Below, one piece after another: positions 12,026-22,938 of a stretch of 64,000 nucleotides of DNA. Position numbers and translations under genes: made by a program. How positions within the stretch are numbered: the first letter of the stretch is position 1; each line of letters starts with the position of its first letter. The notes beneath the pieces are model-generated. The model was given only the letters and a program-made list of their open reading frames with translations, did no database searches and had not been told where the DNA came from. The DNA lies in assembly GCA_023897205.1 (NCBI GenBank), contig JAHWDD010000004.1, positions 3,038,001-3,102,000 of the forward strand, read 5' to 3'. The stretch comes from Exophiala sp. HKRS030. Its lineage: Eukaryota > Ascomycota > Eurotiomycetes > Chaetothyriales > Herpotrichiellaceae.

Positions 12026-13874
12026 AGGACTTTTTTTCCCTCTTGTTGCACAGAGTAGGAGTACAAAGTGCTTTTGGGGGGGAAGGTCTATGAAGACGTG
12101 GTGGCAGGCAAGATCATCTATTCAAGGGTGGTTATATGAAAGATGGATCCCCACCAGTCTTTAAGCGCCTGGATGGTATGGGATGGATTGAGGGGAGGAT
12201 GAATGCGGACACATCCACGCCCCGTTGCCCTCGTACAGACACTATCAACAACAACTCGGGATGAAGATTTACGACTATATGCGATTTATGGAAAGAGTTG
12301 GGGAAATTTCATTTCTGTGGACAAGTTGCTTTCGGCTGGTACTTGCAAAGGACGAGTTCATTTGGGGGGGTCTGGGTTTAGACATTGAGGATGCCATATA
12401 CCAATATTTAATAGCGATGTGAAGAGAAGAGCGAGATTGAATCTTTTTTCTAGATAGGACCGAGAGCAGTCATTGATGAAGTGTCTGCTCCTTGAATGTT
12501 CAAACAAGAAAAACAAAACTACGACATCCAATTCCAACTCCAGACGTGTGCTCTTCTTCGTATTCGTTCGTATCGACATCGGGCCATGACAGGCAATGGT
12601 GGATCTGGAGCCTGGGGGGGACAGAATGCGTGTGCGTATGGATAGTACGAGTACGCGCACGGAATACGGTTGTATGTACCTACCTAGGAAGATGTAATAG
12701 GAAAGATTGACTCTTTTGGATCAGCTGAGACAACATCAACTCCATAGACTGGCAGGTTTTTGTCTGATGAATTCGGTAAGTGACCAATTTCCACCTCTGG
12801 CTACCAATTGATGAGTGGTCATCGGGCATGATGAGGGGAGTTGACTAACACATAAGGTAACGGATCACGGTGAGAAGCCGACAGGGTTGGTCACGACTTG
12901 GTGGTGACCTACGTAGGTAAGACAGCCCTGTCCAGTAGTACATGGTTCTCTGAGATATGTGGTGCACGCTTCATACGGGCGTAGGGGAGAAGCAAAGGGC
13001 GCGGGAAAGTGATGTACGTGGTTTTGGAACCTCGGATTAAAATAAATGATTACTATTCACTCAACGTTCCAGTACCATTTCTCACACCTTGACCTCTTCC
13101 AGTTAGACATGGACCCCGGATAAGCCTCTCGGATAGGTTGACTGCGACTCCTCCTTCGAGCCAAAAGACGCCCTTCTAGGAACTTCATCAGTCAAGTTCA
13201 CGGCTCTTGCTCGGTCCTAACGGTTCTGTTGGGGGGCTGACGGTTGATGAGAAGGCCTCTCTTCTGCCTGGTGCCAGCGACGACAGCTGACCGACGGCTC
13301 TATGACCACCACAAAACGGCCAACGAGGTTCGGGGTCTGATCATATAGCCAGCCCATCATTGCACAGGACACTTGCAAGATCTGACTAATTCTCCCCAGT
13401 GATTGCAAAACCCGCTTTAAAGCAGCAATCGTCGACCAAAGACCATACACTATTACAGTGTCGCCCTCGCGTCGTTTCCTGTCCGGAATCCACATTTGAA
13501 TTTGGGATCTGGGATGTTCCTTCTCTCACTGTCAAAGAGCTGACTGTGGGAGCTGTGAATCAGATAGCTATCCTCGCCATCAGTGAAGAACCCGGTCCCC
13601 CATCTGACATACGGTCAGAGGTTGGACACAAAAGGTACCTCTACCACCAGCTATTCCTACCCGGTTACCTGGTTCCAGCCTTTATCCGAACACCCCCACG
13701 ACTTGATACCGCGGGATCATCTAATCAAAATAACGATTGTGTCGCTGAGCACACACAACTTGTCTCTCAGCCTCGTCTCCCTACAGCAAAAGTGATCAGG
13801 GTTGACTAATCGTTATCCCTCGCCTTTTATACGAACACACACCAAACCGGACCAAACCGTCCTTGGAAACGATC
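12026..13874. other. 1.85-kb spacer before the bZIP gene
   Basis: No supported gene. An open plus-strand stretch at about 13399-13809 begins at GTG, has no protein character and is not called. The last few hundred bases are the likely promoter and leader of the bZIP gene. Confidence 0.5.
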
Positions 13875-16184
13875 ATGGCAACCACTACGAGCATACAAGC
13901 CTATGCGAGGCTCCAATACGGCGAGAGAACCTATACCTCCTTGGAGTCAATCTTGGACGACCCCACAGAGAGCCTGGTCTCCTCTGCCGCCTCCATCAGC
14001 AGGCCAATGCCTGGACAGGGGTTGAACGGTATCTTGTCTGCCTCTCAGTACCCTCAAGCCCTCATGGAACCTTATCACCAGCAGCCCTCCTCAAACACTC
14101 GCAAGAGAAAGGCGTCGTCAAGAGATCAGCAGACATCATATCGTCGTCCTTCATTCACCGGAGCAGTAAGCGAGAGCAACCACTCGTCATCGTCGGTAGA
14201 ACCAGAACAGGCATCTCCAACGCAGAAGAAGAAGAAGACCACCAAGCGAGGGTCGATCGACGGCGCAGACGGTCAGCAGCCTGAAGGCAAGAAGCAGCGG
14301 GGTCGGCCTCGACTGGACACCCAAGATGAAACGGCCGCGGACCGTCGCCGCACTCAGATCCGCCTGGCCCAGCGAGCCTACCGACATCGCAAAGAGACCA
14401 CCATCTCAGCGCTCAAGGAGAAGGTGACGGGTCTTCAAAACACCATCGATCAGATGAACAAGACATTCCTCACCCTCCACGACAACATGGTGGATGCCGG
14501 GATCCTCACGTCACACTACACACTAGGTCGACAACTGCAAGCCGCGACCGAGGAATTTGTCGCCTTGGCCAAGATTACGGCCACAGACTCTGACGACGAG
14601 GAAGAGAAGATTACCAACTTTATGAAGGGAGATGATATCGACGCCGGTGCTCCACAAGAACTACCGCCGCCACCTTCAAGGTCGAAAAGGAATGCTCGAG
14701 TGGACCGGAGAAGAACCAGCCTGGACCAGACATCGACCGAAGCAGACGTCGATGCTGAAGACCTTCAAGTGGCCATGACCAACGTGAACGCCAACGCCAA
14801 CAACAACAATGACAATAATGACAACGGCGCCTTTTCCATTGTCCAGGGCGTCTTTGACGACAATTCCAACCTCCACGGCCTCGACGATTTACTGGCTTTC
14901 AACGCCACGATACCAGAATTCAATTTCAACGAAGATCCGTCGTCTCTACTGTTGCCGTCATCGACAACGACGAACAAACAAAACCATTACCTTCCTTCTT
15001 CCCTGTCGTCGTCGCCGCCGCCGACGTCGTCCAACACCATCGAACGCCCCCTCAAACCGGCCTACCACAGCGGCAACTACACGTACAGTTTCCAGGAGAC
15101 GACGTTCGCCCGGCGGTTGCACAGACTCTGTCTGGAGCGAGCGTTCCAGTCCCTCACGAGCCCTCACGCGGACCCGGAGAAGGTCAAGCACACGTTCCGC
15201 TTCACGTTTTGCTTCAGCAACCGCAGACGCATGCTCATCCGGTTCCAGGAGATGCTGAAGCGCAAGGCCGGCGAGTCCCTCGAGAACTGGAACGCCCCGT
15301 TCTTCCACGTCGGCGGCGCCGGGCTGCACTTCCCCCGCCGCGACGAGGACGGGAACCCGATCTACCCTCCCAACATGGTCAGTCCGAGGCGCGCCCTGGT
15401 GGGTCCTCAGCCTTTCGTCGAGGTCGAGACCCCCCGCGCCGAGGCCCCCGGGACCCAAGAGATGCTCGAGGCCATCGGGTTCGGCGGAGAGTGGTACGAC
15501 TCTCACGACGTCGAGGAATACCTGAAAACAAAGGGTATATACCTCGACGGTCAGAGTTCGTTCGTCGAAGTGGTCGACCCGAACAGTTTGGTCATGTCGC
15601 TCGCCGACAAGGCCGGTGGTACTACCGGTGGTCCTGGGGTTTTTGGCGACGTATCGACGTCCACGGCCATGTCGAGTTCAGGTGTCACACCTTCGGATGA
15701 AGTCAACATTCGCACCCCCAGTCCACTTGAATTACCATCCATGGGGTCCGTCGACGGCTTGAATCGTAACCGTGCTCATGACACTTTTTTCGCCGCGGAT
15801 TTCGAAGACACGTACGTCAACAACGGTATAGACCGCAACCACCCCGGCCACAACGATGCCTTAATCGTCGACATGTTTCAAAACTTGAGCGGCCCCAACC
15901 ACAACACGTCGTCGACTGCAGCAGCAGGAGAGCAAGATTTGTTGAACTCTCTGCAGTTCGGATTGGTGGACAAGTTGGGAATGCGCGTGCGGAAAAACGA
16001 CGGTGACGACGACCCTTGGGCGACGTACGCCATGTTGAGCCGGTCCAGACCGCCCATCACCTTCGACGTCGAGGCCTTTTTGGAACGCATGGTTGGAGAC
16101 AGTGCATGTCTGGGACGGGCCCCTGGTTTCAGAAAGGAAACCATCGACAAGGCCTTGGCCATGAGTTTACAAGAGGGTTTTTAG
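13875..16184 (+). CDS. bZIP transcription factor with conserved fungal C-terminal domain, 769 aa
   Basis: The frame is open from a TTG at 13863, but the first ATG is 13875, which I take as the start. The N-terminal third is disordered, with basic patches KKKKTTKRG and KKQRGRPR that look like nuclear localisation signals. The bZIP lies at about residues 155-205: the basic region RRRTQIRLAQRAYRHRKE carries the AP-1/Yap-like QRAYR block and is followed by a short leucine zipper. After an acidic, Asn-rich linker there is a second well-structured region (about 410-565: FARRLHRLCLERAF, then FCFSNRRRMLIRFQEML) of the kind found C-terminal to the bZIP in some Pezizomycotina factors. No intron is needed. 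It is a nuclear DNA-binding regulator; targets cannot be read from the sequence. Confidence 0.93.
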   Translation: MATTTSIQAYARLQYGERTYTSLESILDDPTESLVSSAASISRPMPGQGLNGILSASQYPQALMEPYHQQPSSNTRKRKASSRDQQTSYRRPSFTGAVSESNHSSSSVEPEQASPTQKKKKTTKRGSIDGADGQQPEGKKQRGRPRLDTQDETAADRRRTQIRLAQRAYRHRKETTISALKEKVTGLQNTIDQMNKTFLTLHDNMVDAGILTSHYTLGRQLQAATEEFVALAKITATDSDDEEEKITNFMKGDDIDAGAPQELPPPPSRSKRNARVDRRRTSLDQTSTEADVDAEDLQVAMTNVNANANNNNDNNDNGAFSIVQGVFDDNSNLHGLDDLLAFNATIPEFNFNEDPSSLLLPSSTTTNKQNHYLPSSLSSSPPPTSSNTIERPLKPAYHSGNYTYSFQETTFARRLHRLCLERAFQSLTSPHADPEKVKHTFRFTFCFSNRRRMLIRFQEMLKRKAGESLENWNAPFFHVGGAGLHFPRRDEDGNPIYPPNMVSPRRALVGPQPFVEVETPRAEAPGTQEMLEAIGFGGEWYDSHDVEEYLKTKGIYLDGQSSFVEVVDPNSLVMSLADKAGGTTGGPGVFGDVSTSTAMSSSGVTPSDEVNIRTPSPLELPSMGSVDGLNRNRAHDTFFAADFEDTYVNNGIDRNHPGHNDALIVDMFQNLSGPNHNTSSTAAAGEQDLLNSLQFGLVDKLGMRVRKNDGDDDPWATYAMLSRSRPPITFDVEAFLERMVGDSACLGRAPGFRKETIDKALAMSLQEGF

Positions 16185-16282
16185 GTACTTTGTGACCCGA
16201 CTTTTGTTTTATTTTTTATTCTTGTCATCATGAAACATGAACCAGGTATTATGGATTAATAAATATGATTATACTCCGTAAT

Positions 16283-16364
16283 GGGGGGGGGGGGGATAAT
16301 ATCATTCACTCACTCACTCACTCACTCACTCACTCAACTCACTTCACTCAGCTACCTACCTACC
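16283..16364. repeat. Poly-G run, CACT microsatellite and CTAC repeats
   Basis: Thirteen G residues (16283-16295) are followed by about eight CACT units (from 16306) and then CTAC repeats ending near 16364. The tract lies about 100 bases past the bZIP stop codon, so it may be in the 3' UTR or just beyond it. It looks like an ordinary slippage-prone simple repeat. Confidence 0.85.
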
Positions 16365-17051
16365 TGTGTTAGTACCATGCGTCGTGATTCACTCCGTCTT
16401 GTGTAATTTTGATTCTCAATGAACCCCTCGAGGATCCGTGGGATCAACGTTGAACATTTCATGTCTTTGTATAATTTTTACTCGAAGCCAGTGTCCCAAA
16501 GTCAATCGGCCGGGAAGGAAGTCGCCCTCCTGATCATTTCCCCCCCGTTCTTCAATACACCTATTTGATCTTTGGCACCGCTTGTAAGGGTCATGCCGAT
16601 CGGCCGAACACAAACTTTGATCGAGTACCAGACGGTTGTATACTACGTTTTGAAGGTACCCCAAGTCCTTTGGTATGGTGTGCAAGTGAAGACACGTCTG
16701 TACCTAAGTACAGAGTACACACTACAAAAAAACCCAAGATATTACCCAAAATACAATACCCTGACCAAGGGGTAATTACCCAAGTCACGTCTTGTGAGTG
16801 ATGATGTACCATGTACGGTGTTGGTGTTTTGGCGCGTCGGTGACATTTTTTCCATCTTCTCCCGAGGACTCTCTACACGGACAATAAATATTCTTTCTCA
16901 CCTGGGAGCGAGTTGAAGTGTATTCCTAGAAAGGGGGCCCCGGGTCTTATTACCGTAGAACAAACCAGGCATAGGCATGTTACCTAATACATAAATTATG
17001 TAGGTTATCTTCGTGTCACAACTTCAAGTCCTTTCCTTCTTTTTTTCGTTG

Positions 17052-17056
<5 letters not shown>

Positions 17057-17089
<33 letters not shown>
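17057..17089. repeat. CT dinucleotide microsatellite
   Basis: An almost perfect CT run of about 15 units lies in the gene-free convergent spacer. No function is suggested. Confidence 0.9.
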
Positions 17090-17091
<2 letters not shown>

Positions 17092-17795
17092 TTGTTTGTT
17101 TGCCAAACCCCTATCAATATATTTGGAATGAAATTTCCGACACGATTTACCGTAATAGTTTTTTAAGCTTGTAAATTTCCCAACCCCCCTGATTCTGTAG
17201 TGGTCGGCAATATTGAATTCTTACCGACACTACTACTTACTATTGGTCCCGTTTTGTTTTTTTGTTTTTTCGACAAAGAAAAAGTTTTTCCTTGTATATA
17301 CAAAGTACATACATATAGACCAAGGATTAACTCCTCTAAAAGGAATTGCAACTTGGAAAGATCATAATCTGTTTCATCTAGGTACTACCGCGACGTTATT
17401 GGCATGGCTTCAAGTTCATTTTTGTTAGATGGGCACTTCCATCATCTACCAAATCGTAAGCTCAAGAGGTCTAATCATTTTCTCTCTTCTTGTCTCGTGG
17501 GTATCTAGGTAACAAGCATACAAGTCTCCTCCTGGCATCCTGGGACAATATTAGGCCAAAAGAAGAAAAAGCCCCATCCCAAGATATCAACTGCCCAGTG
17601 CTCCCTTGTTGGAGCAGGGGTATCATTACCATCACCACCCCTTGACCACCAATGTTTATGGGCCCTTCTCTCTTCTTGAGAAAGAAAGAAAAGAGTCCCC
17701 TCGTGAAACGCCTCGCTCAGAATGCAATTCATAACCGTAGTAGACCAAGAAGGGGGGAAAAAAAGGAAGATCATCACCCAAAGCCACCAGTGACA

Positions 17796-20035
17796 CTACT
17801 CAGGCTTTCTCTTTCTCCTCCTCGCTTTTACACCTGGCTTCCACAAAAACTTTCGACAATTCTTCTCGCCGCAATGACACCGAATAAGTCCGTCGGCCAA
17901 GTCTGGATCACCGCTCTCGACACCGGCAATGGCCTCGGCGTCTAGCTGGTCCTCGTCATCGTCGCCGTCGTCGTGTTTCGATTTATAGTCGATGGTGATC
18001 TCGGTACCGGCAGCAATGTCCTTTATTGCGAAGAACGGAAGGTAATAGACTCGCTTATCGCCTTTGTGGATCTGGACGATAAAACTGCGAGCGTTGGGAT
18101 TACAGCTGTGGTTGGCGAATCTCATGGCGGACCCGAAATTCTTGCCGTCGATATGGTACGAATCTCCCCCAAACCAATCCATGGTGTAGATGTAACTCGG
18201 TTCATCTTCGGCCGCGGCGTCTTCTCGATTGCGAAGTTCTTCCTCGGTGATTACCTCGCCGAGATAAAGATCTATAAATTGACCTTTTGCAATGTCTGTC
18301 GTGGAGCGGACCCCAAAGCCACATTTGGCAGTCTCGAAGATTTCCAGAGACAGTGTTCGACCGTTGCCGACCACACGGTTCCAGCAAGCAGGACCGCATC
18401 CACAGAGTTCGTTACACTCTGTGATCTCGAAATGTCTTGCCGAGGGGTCCAGCTCCCGGTCGATGTACTCTTCTGAAAGGACGACGAGGCCGTCAGAACG
18501 TCTCGTGTAAGTAGGGATTTGCTTGGTGTACTTTTGGCCCGTAGCTTCGTCTTTCCAGTCTTTCCGAGAACATAGACAAGTTGAAGAATGACAGTGCACA
18601 CAGTCGCATCCATAGTTTGTCGATGGCGGGGCTGTCTTGATACCCGGACAACTAAATATGTACCGATCGACAAATTGAAATTTGCCTTGTAGTCGTCTCT
18701 GATTGACGTCGTTGGCAAAGGTAAGGGGAGGGTTGACGTATTCGTCGAAACGACTTGTGAGTATCTGCCGTGCGGCGTCAGCAGGGTGAATCAGTTCACC
18801 ACCTCCCAGCCCTAGCTTTCTCATCGACGTGTTCAAGCTCTCGTCAGACGGCAACCTCGTTGTCCGGGAAACTTTTCTTGCCTTTTTCGACGCCAATTTT
18901 CGCAGTCGTTGATCATAGACATCATCTGACCTGGGCCGGTTGAAGTCTTGAAGGCACGTCCCAAAAAGCTCACGAGCCTCTTGTGGATTTTGCAGGGCAA
19001 TATTTGGGCCTTTTTTCAGCTCTTTCAGCATCGCTTTCCTCCGCTCTGGGATCGACCTAGGTTTTGGACCGCGGAATGCAGCCAAAAGCTGTTGCGACGG
19101 TGATACGACGACTTCTATTCGAGATTGAGTCGGACGCCTCTGCACGAGTACTGGACTAGGGGGCCCTCGACTGGGTCTCAGAGGTACATTTCGTGAAGGG
19201 ATATCGACGGACATCAACCGTTGAGTCGAGGAGCGAGAGCGGGCCGTGTTGTCCTGCGTCGACTTGTGCGACGGCCTGTGGTCTTCCTTGATCCGGTGTG
19301 CATACGGGGACCGTTTGCCCCAGGGAGAGAGTTTCTGCTTCTGGTTGGCAGATGTCTGCGATCCTGTCGAGCGTCGAGGAGGAGTGGAAGGATATGTGTC
19401 GCGGGTGCTGTCGGCGCCATTGGGATGGGCGTGGTGAGATCCATTGCTTGCAGTAAAGGAATGACTTGTGGCAGCAGCATACGAGTTTGGTGAAGCGGAT
19501 CTCGGTTTTTTGGGGAGAGGCTCTATGACAGTCTGGCGAACATAAGGAAGTTAGCAAGCCGTGAGGTATATTGTCAAGACCATGGGAACAAAATAAATGG
19601 TTTATTTGATGGAAGGGTGAGGGATCAATCGCCTGCACTCCACACCCGAGGAGACGCAGGTGACAGGGATGCTTAGTCAGCGCCTAAACCAGACGACTTA
19701 CAACATCTTCCTCTTCAGACTCGTCTGAGACTGAAATGAGGTTGGGTGTGTGTCTCTGATATTGTTAATCTTGAAATCTCGCAACAAAAACAAGCAGACA
19801 TGAAGATTAATGTTCATGTAGCACAAGCAAAACCCATGCTCAACGCGACGCGCATTGCCCCAACCTCCAGCCAAAGGCTGATCGATATAAGCAACACAAC
19901 AGTAAAAATGGTAAACATGTATAATGATGTTATGCTGAAAATATACAGCTTTAAAACTCAATAATAATAACAAACAACAAAGTACTGAAATCTTACCTGG
20001 ACGTCAGCATATTTTCGTTTTGGCATTAAAGACAT
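17796..20035 (-). CDS. clrD: Histone H3 lysine-9 methyltransferase (Clr4/DIM-5/ClrD type), 609 aa
   Basis: Exons on the minus strand are 20035-19997, 19755-19702 and 19532-17796, all joining in phase 0. Both introns (241 and 169 nt) have GTAAGA/GTAAGT donors and CAG acceptors. Exon 1 gives MSLMPKRKYADVQ and exon 2 an acidic stretch (SDESEEEDV). The protein has a disordered basic N-terminus, a Cys-rich pre-SET region (about 326-418), a SET domain (about 422-548, with the AdoMet/catalytic motif RFANHSCNPN at about 502-511 and EITIDY) and a post-SET CxCx4C (CHCGEKNC, about 583-590) for the third-zinc-cysteine lysine channel. These features place it with the H3K9 methyltransferases that set up heterochromatin. 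No chromodomain is visible, as in Neurospora DIM-5. The N-terminal exons are my own reconstruction. Confidence 0.93.
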
Positions 20036-21168
20036 CGCGTCAACAAGGGCGGCCCCGCCACCAGGCTCTGTGGGCCAAAATACATTCCCAATCTGTGGAT
20101 GGTGCAGATCAGTTTGGAGCTTAAAATAGAATGGTATTTCAGCCTCTTAAAGGATTAAAAAGGTGGTGGGCGTAAATTAGAAGGGATTGTAGAATTGTAA
20201 ACTGTGATTAAAAGGAGTCAAAAACTGCCAGAGGAAAGAGATACGGATTTAGAATTTTAGATTAGGACCGCCAAGACCACCCTTGATAAATCAGTATTAT
20301 TACTCTATTAACTAGGGCTACCACCTTTGTTCAGTGACCTTTATATTCTTGTAAGTCTTTATTTAATAATAAATTATCAAAGTTAGTAGTAAATTATTCT
20401 TTTTTAATAATGTCAAATTTTAAACGTTTTTTAAAGATTTTATAACTACTACTAAATAGTATATAATATTAATACCTTAGTATTTTCGAGTCATTACTAG
20501 GTTTAGAGTGATCTACTGGTTATATAGAGATGGCCGGCGGTCACGCGATGTCAAATCTACGGGTGTCTATAGCCAATTGTGGTGACTTTGTTGCCGCGGG
20601 GTATCAATATCATAAGAGCTGGCAGTGATTGTTGCTTGTGTACGGATACAGCAAATTCATTGGCCCTAGTAGCCTATATTACTTGGAGCCTTCCAGTCAT
20701 CCATCAATGAATTGAGATATATCTTCTGAGAGTATTCATGCTAGACCAAACTGTCGTCTCACTGCCACTCTTTCGTTTGGCCGCTGGCGACGCCTCTTGA
20801 GGTCACTAGGTTCGAGTATTCCAGGCTAGAATAAATATCGTCGTAGGGTGCATGACCCTAACCATCATAGCCGTGGGCGTGCAACGAATCACAACTCACC
20901 CGGGTGCTACAGACACCTCAGGACACCCATGAGACTTTGTAGCCTTGCCACTTGTATTATACCTTACAGATCAAATGTTTTGTTTTGTCGTATCCTCATC
21001 AATGCCAGCTTTTAAGTAGTAGATAACTACTCACGTAGAGTCTGCTCTATAAAATACAAGTGAATGAACAATGATGCCTGATTCTTTCGGTGGTTCTTGT
21101 TCTTAACCATTTCATCTTGACCATTTCACAAGGCGCCGTTTCCATTCGTAACATCTAATTAATGCTCA
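20036..21168. other. Promoter side of clrD with an AT-rich island
   Basis: I find no gene in this 1.1 kb. The middle part is strongly AT-rich (separate entry). The flanks have normal composition. Confidence 0.5.
20281..20500. repeat. AT-rich, TpA-rich island, possible RIP relic
   Basis: This stretch is roughly three quarters or more A+T by eye, with long TTAATAATAAATTAT-like strings and almost no CpG, set in DNA of about half GC. No frame is open. The composition resembles a transposon remnant mutated by repeat-induced point mutation, but no element ends or coding relics are recognisable. Confidence 0.45.
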
Positions 21169-22938
21169 TCAGCCTTCGAGCGTCAATCCTTCACCGTCTT
21201 CAGCATCTTCACCCTCGTCATCAGATCCCATGTCACCATCTTCCATTTCATCCTCCAGCCCACCAACAAGGTACTTCTCGTTCTTTCCTTCTGTTCCATC
21301 GACAACAACATTGCCATCTTGTACCTCACAACCCACGAGTGTGCTCTTGTTCCCAATCTTGGCCTTCTTTCCCACCACGGTGTTTGTGAGGACGCACTTG
21401 TCCCCTATCGTGACACCATCCATTATCACACACCCCGTGATTCTAGTTCCAGTCCCAATGGCCACACTTGCACCGATCACACTAGACTTGATCACACACT
21501 GCGTCGCAATCGTACTGTTACTGTCGATAAGAGTGTCTGACCTAGAAATCGTGACTCTTGGCGCAATTGTTGTCGTAGCGTGAACTTTGGCCTGGTGGGC
21601 GAACGGTGATACAGGTATCTTCGCCGCTACTGACTCTTCTACTGACGGGACCTTTGCAAGAGAAAGTGAAACAGAAAGTAGTAGAGGCGTGTTATCGACC
21701 CGTCGAACCAGCGGAGCATCAGGTGTAGATGGAAGGATGTATGACAGGATTGGCGGGACGAGCGGAACTGGACCGTCTTCCTCGTCGTCTTGAGATCCAC
21801 CGTCAGGCGAGAGAACACTATCCTCTGGGTCGGCGTGGACTCTCGTAGCAAGTCTCGCTGTGCGTGCCTGTGGCGTCAAATTCATCTGCCCTGGCGTGGT
21901 GATTTGCGTACTACTCAAGCTGAGGAGATCGATTTCTTCTTCAATGGGCAGTTCGTGGCTAGGTAGCTCTACTCTGTTGCCATTCGAAGCTGGTGAGAAG
22001 ATCTTCCTGGCGCCAAAACGTGCTCGATAGGATGGCTTCCGCCACTCCGCTTTTGCCCACGTCCCGACAAGATCTTCGCTGACTGATTCAAAGTCCTCAT
22101 TGAGATTTGCGAAAACTTTCACCCAGAAAGGAAAGAAATAAATGTGCGAGTCGCGATATTTGGTGAGACATTTGATAGCACCGTGTTTGCGCAGGAGAGA
22201 CTGCCGGATCTTCCAAGCCTTGTCCTCTTCGCATTGGTCCCAGAGCTCTGACATTGGCATGGCCCAGACGAGTTTGCGGAGTATGCCCTGGTCGTGAGAG
22301 GATTTGCTTAGGGATGAAGGAATGTCCTGTTCCGGGTCGAGTTTCGTCGTGCACATGAAGTCGCATTCTTCGTGTTTGACGGATTCTTCGCGATCGAGAG
22401 TGTTGTACCATATGCTCAAGCCGCCACGACGTCCACGAGACTCGCCACCGAGAGCCAGCAATTCATTACGTGAGGTTTCAGCATCTTCGCTGTAACCGAT
22501 ACCGCCGGGTCCACCCAGACGGGTGAGATACGTCTCGAGGAAAGTCTCTCCAGGTATGGCACAGATAAGGTCGCATGGCAAGAGTATGAAGTCGGATTTG
22601 AGTACATCTTGGACCTCTGGAAGTCGGATCAGTTCGGCAGTAGGTGTTGTGAATTCCAGATCCTTTGGTGCGAGGAGGTCGGGACTTGGTGAAGGTAAAG
22701 ATGTGAGGTAAGGATTCTGTGCGAGCGCTGCCGCAATGGGTTCTTTTGAAGTTGGTGGAGTAACTAGGGTAATATCTATAACGCCCATGCGGTAGCACCA
22801 GTCTAGGACATACCAAATCATGGGCCGGTTGCCTACTTCGACAAGAGCCTTGGGAAATTCGTTGGGAATGCTGGTGAATGTGCTCAACCCTATACCTGGA
22901 CCGCACAGGATCAGGGCTTGAAATCCGGTTTGAGGCAT
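21169..22938 (-). CDS. GCD1: Translation initiation factor eIF2B subunit gamma, 589 aa
   Basis: This is the catalytic-subcomplex partner of eIF2B epsilon in the guanine-nucleotide exchange factor that recharges eIF2 with GTP. From ATG 22938 the protein begins MPQTGFQALILCGPGIGLST, the typical nucleotidyltransferase-like N-terminus, followed by FPKALVEVGNRPMIWYVLDW. The C-terminal part (about 460-560) has left-handed beta-helix hexapeptide repeats (for example CVIKSSVIGASVAIGTGT and VTIGDKCVLTNTVVG) and then an acidic tail. The same frame stays open for 151 codons upstream to an ATG at 23391. I prefer 22938 because the family normally starts just before FQA and because the upstream part carries a copy of the otherwise non-coding 9-mer TACGGAGTA at 23035. 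No intron is needed. Confidence 0.93.
   Translation of the reverse strand: MPQTGFQALILCGPGIGLSTFTSIPNEFPKALVEVGNRPMIWYVLDWCYRMGVIDITLVTPPTSKEPIAAALAQNPYLTSLPSPSPDLLAPKDLEFTTPTAELIRLPEVQDVLKSDFILLPCDLICAIPGETFLETYLTRLGGPGGIGYSEDAETSRNELLALGGESRGRRGGLSIWYNTLDREESVKHEECDFMCTTKLDPEQDIPSSLSKSSHDQGILRKLVWAMPMSELWDQCEEDKAWKIRQSLLRKHGAIKCLTKYRDSHIYFFPFWVKVFANLNEDFESVSEDLVGTWAKAEWRKPSYRARFGARKIFSPASNGNRVELPSHELPIEEEIDLLSLSSTQITTPGQMNLTPQARTARLATRVHADPEDSVLSPDGGSQDDEEDGPVPLVPPILSYILPSTPDAPLVRRVDNTPLLLSVSLSLAKVPSVEESVAAKIPVSPFAHQAKVHATTTIAPRVTISRSDTLIDSNSTIATQCVIKSSVIGASVAIGTGTRITGCVIMDGVTIGDKCVLTNTVVGKKAKIGNKSTLVGCEVQDGNVVVDGTEGKNEKYLVGGLEDEMEDGDMGSDDEGEDAEDGEGLTLEG

Larger units (their letters stand above)
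16185..17795. other. Convergent spacer with simple-sequence tracts
   Basis: This is about 1.6 kb between the stop codons of the bZIP and methyltransferase genes. I see no gene. It contains one TACTCCGTA (16272-16280), a 13-base G run, a CACT microsatellite and a CT microsatellite, listed separately. Confidence 0.55.

Noticed and set aside
13399..13809. Plus-strand open frame before the bZIP gene
   Set aside because: It starts at GTG, has no in-frame ATG with good context and no protein-like pattern; treated as promoter/leader DNA.
14958..15506. Antisense open frame of 182 codons within the first bZIP gene
   Set aside because: Arg/Gly/Glu-rich reading of GC-rich codons opposite the conserved bZIP C-terminal domain.
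19702..19730. Alternative 29-nt exon 2 for clrD starting at the TTTCAG acceptor
   Set aside because: It would break the frame with exons 1 and 3; the acceptor at 19756 gives a 54-nt exon in phase 0 throughout.
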